From contig CM043801.1 of NCBI GenBank assembly GCA_023974075.1, positions 16,066,012 through 16,130,011 of the forward strand: a DNA stretch of 64,000 nucleotides. Reading direction: 5' to 3'. The notes under the pieces are model-generated. The model was not told the origin of the DNA and ran no database searches. It saw only the letters and a list, made by a program, of their open reading frames with translations. A program made the position numbers and the translations under genes. The DNA comes from Chaenocephalus aceratus. Lineage: Eukaryota > Chordata > Actinopteri > Perciformes > Channichthyidae. Positions 60,101 through 64,000 of this stretch are shown piece by piece (positions within the stretch are counted from its first letter, which is position 1; every line of letters begins with the position of its first letter).

Positions 60101-60517
60101 ATACCGGGAGTATTGGAGTGTTCCACTCGCTTTTTGAGGGTTCCAACACCCCCGCCTCTTTAGTCCCTCAACTGCCTTGCTGATACCCCCTTTGGCCTGT
60201 GGTTTAACAGGGTACTGTGATAGATGTATAGGTATAGAGCTGCTCACCTCAAATGTTATTGGTGCAGCCTTTGAGCAGAAACCTACGTCATGAGAGTCAG
60301 ATGACCACAGGTCAGGCGGGAGGTCACGCAACATGTCATCAGTGAATGAATGGTCAGTCTTCTCTCTACCATGATGTCTATCCACTTCGTGTCTCTCCAT
60401 GAAGATGCATTCTTGAGTGCACATTTTTAGAGCATAAGCTTTGTGTGAAGGAGAGTATGTGAGTGCTGCTATTTGTGTTGATTCCCAATCCTCTACTTCT
60501 AGCAGTGTTTTGACCAT
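57110..60517 (-). pseudogene. pol: retroviral pol (RT, RNase H, integrase), broken
   Basis: Minus-strand frames give, in order: the RT entry region with LSQYPVKPQA (60,517-60,062); RT fingers/palm with CIDLANAFF (60,149-59,805); the YVDD catalytic block and thumb (59,847-59,287); then connection, RNase H (FTDGCC, YTDSAY) and the integrase zinc region (HGPTH…) in 59,368-58,133. After an in-frame TAA at about 58,133, within the zinc-binding domain, come the integrase core (IDYTDM, SDNGSHF, VERMN) and C-terminus to 57,110. Adjacent pieces differ in frame at about 60,130, 59,850 and 59,390. Gag and protease are missing. RNase H and integrase are the best preserved. Confidence 0.92.
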
Positions 60518-60636
60518 AGGACCAAGTTTCTTAGCTCATAGCCCTTCCTGATAGCTATTGAAATATGTGGTGTAGCTTCAGCTGACATACGGTATCAATA
60601 GAGTTGTTCATCAGTGAGTTCAACAGATGCAGCCAC

Positions 60637-61118
60637 TGTTGTCACGGTCCAAACTGTGTTCCTGTTTGTTCCCCTGTGTGTGGAGAGGGTGTGTTTTCCC
60701 TTGCAGGCAGCAGCCTGATTGCTCTCACCTGGCCGTCCGACTCAGCTGTCCCTCATCATCTAATCAGGACACAGCTTATCTACTCCAGTCTCCCAGCAAC
60801 TCACCGCCAGATTGTTTTCTACATCAGTGGTAGTACATCCTCCTGGCTGCCCATTGAGTTATCCTGTCTGCGTGTAATTCCGTACCTTTTGTAACTAGTT
60901 TCTCGTGTGTTTCCAGTGCAATCCCTCGGCCATCGTCCACCAGAGCTTCCAGCCAACCTGCCTGTTTCTTCCTGCATCATACCTGCCTGCCTTGTAAATC
61001 AGTCCAGCCTCTCACTGCCTACCTCCACTCCGGACCTCCATATCACCAAACCTGCCTGAGTCTCCGAAGCAATAAACTATTTAAACATCTTCAGTCCTTG
61101 CCTGCGCCTGGGTCCTGT
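60637..61118 (+). repeat. LTR-like segment (Gypsy/ERV-type LTR), interrupted by the TTAA element
   Basis: It begins TGTTGTCACGGTCC and runs GC-rich to an AATAAA signal (about 61,070), followed by CAGTCCTTGCCTGCGCCTGG and GTCCTGTTTAAA. This layout is typical of a common class of fish LTRs. The TTAA element is inserted at TTTAAA. The sequence after that element (63,890-63,904, ending CCTAACA) could be the displaced LTR end. It bears no resemblance to the 3' LTR at 52-53 kb, so it belongs to a different element. Confidence 0.5.
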
Positions 61119-63889
61119 TTAAACAACACACTCTCACTCCCTAAGCGTCCAATAGCGACGTTTGGTCAGTGTCCGTGGCGTCCAATTGTGACGCTCCTAG
61201 GCTCCTTCAGCGTCATAAAGGGACGCAAATAGCTTTCAACTGATTGCAATGTATTCCCATCTGCGTCGGGATTTGACGCTCATGGAAGCACGGCATTCGT
61301 TCATGTCGGCTGCCCTTAAAGGTAATGTGAGCATCCATTCCCAGGAGTAAAGGATGGCAGAAGACACTACACTACCCAGAATCCCCAGCTATCGTTTGGA
61401 CTACACCATGTGCTCTTGACAAACCCCGTGATAGTCCTCAAGCTCTGTGTTTGGAGAGTGTGCTCCGAGGGTTAAGCCGATTCTCGAACAGCACTTGAAA
61501 TGGGATGGAACCACGGCAGACTGTCCAAAACTGGATTTGAACGGGTCCACCGCGTCCCCCCTCCCCCACCCCGTCCCCAGAACTACACATGCTGGCTATT
61601 CTGTTTCGCAACATGTTCTCTATCTATGGCACGTCTCTACTGGGAGTTGTAGTTTTAAAAGACGTTTTCGTATTTCCCATAATAAGAAGTTGCCAGTATT
61701 AAACTGTGTACATCCCTGGAGGTTTAGGGGACAGGAAACACTCACATTTAAAACATATAATTAATAAATGGGTGAAAATTGCTTGTGCCCAATATGGGCA
61801 GTATTAATATATATACCCACATGCCAGCTAAGGTCAGAAGAGCTTTATTTAACAGCTGGTCTTATGTGTGTGACCCCTGTGATAACATTACATTACATTA
61901 ATTGATAAGCCTGAAACATGCACTTGTCAAGGTTCAGAGGCACATTTTGAAAATATGGCAGTAGCCATCGATCAGCTTAAGATAAGATATACTTTATTGA
62001 TCCCAAGTTGGAACATTTGCGTTACATCAGCATGTGTAACAGTTACATATGCAGTTGTGTTTATTTGAAAATCATTTAGTATAATCACATAAATTCTGTG
62101 TTTTATATTCAACAATTCTGTGTTCTTTATTTATTGATTGTTCAATACCTGACAAGGCCGGAGATGAAATATCTACATACATCTTATAAGAGTAATACAT
62201 TATGTATAATATCAGTTAAAATAAGTGCTTCAACATAGTTAACATTGCTGGAGGTATGCACAAATATTGATAGATGTCTTGTAATGCACTATTGAGGAAC
62301 CTGCAACCCAAGTTTTTCATTCAGTGCAGAACTACACCACAGTTGTGTAGGCCTATATGATATGTCAATAAACCTTAGAAAATCTTGAAAGGGATGTGCA
62401 AAATAGTCATTACATACAGTCTTTAATTAACTATTAGTAGAGAATAACGAGTAATGAATATACTTTATAGGGATCGTATTAATATCTAATAATAAAAATA
62501 TTGAAATTCAATAACATGCTTTAACCACCAGGTGTCCCTTTATATCAGCTGTGCACCTTTATGGTGTAAATACAGCCTATCTACCAATTGGATCAAATAT
62601 AAAAGTGAGCCGAATTAGTGTTGATACTGCAAGGAGCCGTATTGTGTGAAAAGAAATGTAAGATGTTGTTTAATGGCTGATATATTTATGATCCACGTCA
62701 CGTTTTCAGTTCCTCATGTTTGTCTTCTCATCAGGGCTCTATAAATACAGAACTACGGCAGATATGTAATATGTAATGCAGCCGAACCGTGTATTACAAT
62801 GCCGTTATGTGATGACTTTCAAAGAGAAAAGCAAGAACACTCGGAATAAAGTATTATTATTATTTTGGTCTGTTTCCGGTATTTGTTAATGACGATGTGC
62901 TCTGAGATGTGAGACTGGAATTGCACAGGGGGGAAATAACGTAGGCTTTCTTTAGATGCGGATTTTGTTAAACTAATATGTTTAGGCTGTGGACCAACAC
63001 TATACATTGACGGGGAAGGGGGTAGCAATAAAGATAACACCATTAAACAGTTACACAACATAACAGAAATAATATCGATAGCAGCGTCCCTAGCAACCAC
63101 CTTGGTAACAATGAAAACGTCGCGATTTCCTGAAGTAATCTTCGTAATAACTAGCAAACTAAAGATCATGTACATCCACTGCACACATAATCTGAAATAA
63201 CAACTCATATTTCTCGCATCAAATGACATCAAAACGCATTTTAATGGCCAAACTAACTTTAAAATAGGCATTTTCTACCCAGAATAAAACGAATTTCGGC
63301 CATGTTTTCTTTTTCTGCAGGGAGAAATTTGAAGATCACGTGACATAGACGCCAGCCATCAGAATGAATTGTGAAAAAAACGGGGTTTGTCAAACAGAGC
63401 ACATGGTGTAGGCCAAACGATAGCTGGGGATTCTGGGTAGTGTAGTGTCTTCTGCCATCCTTTACTCAGAAAACATATTTGTTTCTCCGAATCGAAGGGG
63501 AAAAATACAAAAGCATTGCACACAATTTAAACCAATCAATGTTGTGTAATTAACAAGGATAATCTGGTGTTTTTTAGTCGATGAGTAGTGCAGATATCAC
63601 TGTAAAATCAATCGACAGTAAGAGGAGTACTTACTTCCGGGTGTAAAATTCTCCGTTATCCAATGGGAATGGATGCTCACATTGCCTTTAAGGGCAGCCG
63701 GCATAAACGAATGCCGTGCTTCCATGAGCGTCAAATCCCGACGCAGATGGGAATACATTGCAATCAGTTGAAAGCTATTTGCGTCCCTTTATGACGCTGA
63801 AGGAGACTAGGAGCGTCAACATTGGACGCCACGGACACTGACCAAACGTCGCTATTGGACGCTTAGGGAGTGAGAGTGTGTTGGTTTAA
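61119..63889. mobile_element. 2.77 kb TTAA-flanked element with long terminal inverted repeats
   Basis: TTAA is present at 61,119-61,122 and 63,886-63,889. The ends, AACACACTCTCACTCCCTAA and its complement, extend into inverted similarity of about 200 bases (61,125-61,345 against 63,665-63,884) with few mismatches. The right inverted repeat has about 190 further bases (63,460-63,650) that are deleted from the left one. The interior 61,640-62,867 is the reverse complement of 44,144-45,360. A LINE tail (TACTTTATTGATCCCAAG, near 61,988) lies inside both copies. The TTAA target suggests Kolobok or piggyBac mobilisation. No transposase was recognised; the 150-codon minus-strand frame at 62,819-63,271 has no motif. 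Confidence 0.82.
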
Positions 63890-63904
63890 AACATAATCCT
63901 AACA

Positions 63905-64000
63905 ACTGTTAGTCTACTACAAATAAACACGACGTTTATCTTCTGTTAACTTGATTTATTCCATCAACGTGCATAACACCAATACAGAGCCATTAACGAA
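63905..64000. other. unassigned flank at the window end
   Basis: About 95 AT-rich bases after the TTAA element. There is no recognisable feature; it may belong to the LTR-bearing element begun at 60,637. Confidence 0.4.

Larger units (their letters stand above)
52145..60517 (-). mobile_element. endogenous retrovirus, 5'-truncated (pol, env, 3' LTR)
   Basis: Minus-strand order is pol (60,517-57,110), env (56,551-53,420), polypurine tract (53,284-53,296) and 3' LTR (53,283-52,145). The 5' LTR, primer-binding site, gag and protease are absent; upstream of pol the sequence changes to an unrelated LTR-like segment. The coding regions carry multiple frameshifts and stops, and a DNA transposon sits in env. 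The YVDD reverse transcriptase and the Cx6CC env suggest a gamma/epsilon-type fish retrovirus, by inference. It is non-functional as seen. Confidence 0.9.

Noticed and set aside
60637..61118. 5' LTR of the endogenous retrovirus
   Set aside because: It shares no recognisable sequence with the 3' LTR at 52,145-53,283 and lies in opposite apparent orientation (AATAAA on the plus strand).
62819..63271. 150-codon minus-strand ORF in the TTAA element
   Set aside because: Hydrophobic and Ser-rich with no THAP, DDE or other motif. It is absent from the related 44 kb copy, so coding potential is unproven.

Overview
This window is vertebrate nuclear DNA, almost certainly from a ray-finned (teleost) fish. 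It is AT-rich and gene-poor, has long AC/GT microsatellites, a split gene with GT-AG introns, and a repeat load typical of teleosts: hAT elements, TTAA-target MITEs, an L2-type LINE, a Kolobok-like transposase relic and a degraded endogenous retrovirus. There is no prokaryotic content and no CRISPR. The only host gene I can support is the 3' half of a BRINP-family gene (closer to BRINP2/BRINP3 than to BRINP1).

Layout. From 1 to 20,150 the DNA is intergenic or upstream intron, with several well-bounded DNA transposons: TTAA elements at 1,087-1,576 and 4,824-5,449, a 3.4 kb element with short inverted ends (6,801-10,227) that hosts a hAT MITE (7,501-8,464), a 703 bp hAT element that still encodes a lone BED zinc finger (11,869-12,571), and a pair of related MITEs near 15 and 19 kb. 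From 20,155 to 25,372 lie three coding exons of the brinp-like gene on the plus strand, then its 3' UTR. Coding similarity is strong, but three apparent single-base deletions break the frame, which suggests either sequence errors or a very young pseudogene. From about 25.4 to 40.7 kb I see only noncoding DNA with two clean MITEs (30.2 and 34.2 kb) and microsatellites.

From about 40.7 to 50.35 kb lies a dismembered plus-strand transposase gene, Kolobok-like by its C-terminal motifs. It has been split by a hAT element (41,186-43,060, perfect 8 bp target duplication), by a further repeat (44.1-45.8 kb), and by a 3.6 kb insertion (46,366-49,960, perfect 6 bp duplication). That insertion contains a minisatellite-bearing repeat, which in turn contains a truncated L2 LINE. 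At 51.2-51.8 kb, on the minus strand, is a broken gene for a protein resembling the P2X7 receptor C-terminal cysteine-rich domain.

From 52,145 to about 60,520, on the minus strand, is an endogenous retrovirus with a 3' LTR, polypurine tract, env and pol. It has lost its 5' LTR, gag and protease, carries several frameshifts and stops, and has a CGGBP1-like BED-finger transposon (54,140-55,125) inserted in env. Beyond it are an LTR-like segment (60.64-61.12 kb) and a 2.77 kb TTAA-flanked element with long inverted ends (61,119-63,889). The interior of that element matches 44.1-45.8 kb in opposite orientation.

The main interest is the layered insertion history, readable from target-site duplications. 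Two short elements have kept only a DNA-binding finger ORF, and two insertions have 6 bp rather than 8 bp duplications. All family assignments are from recognition by eye; no search was run.
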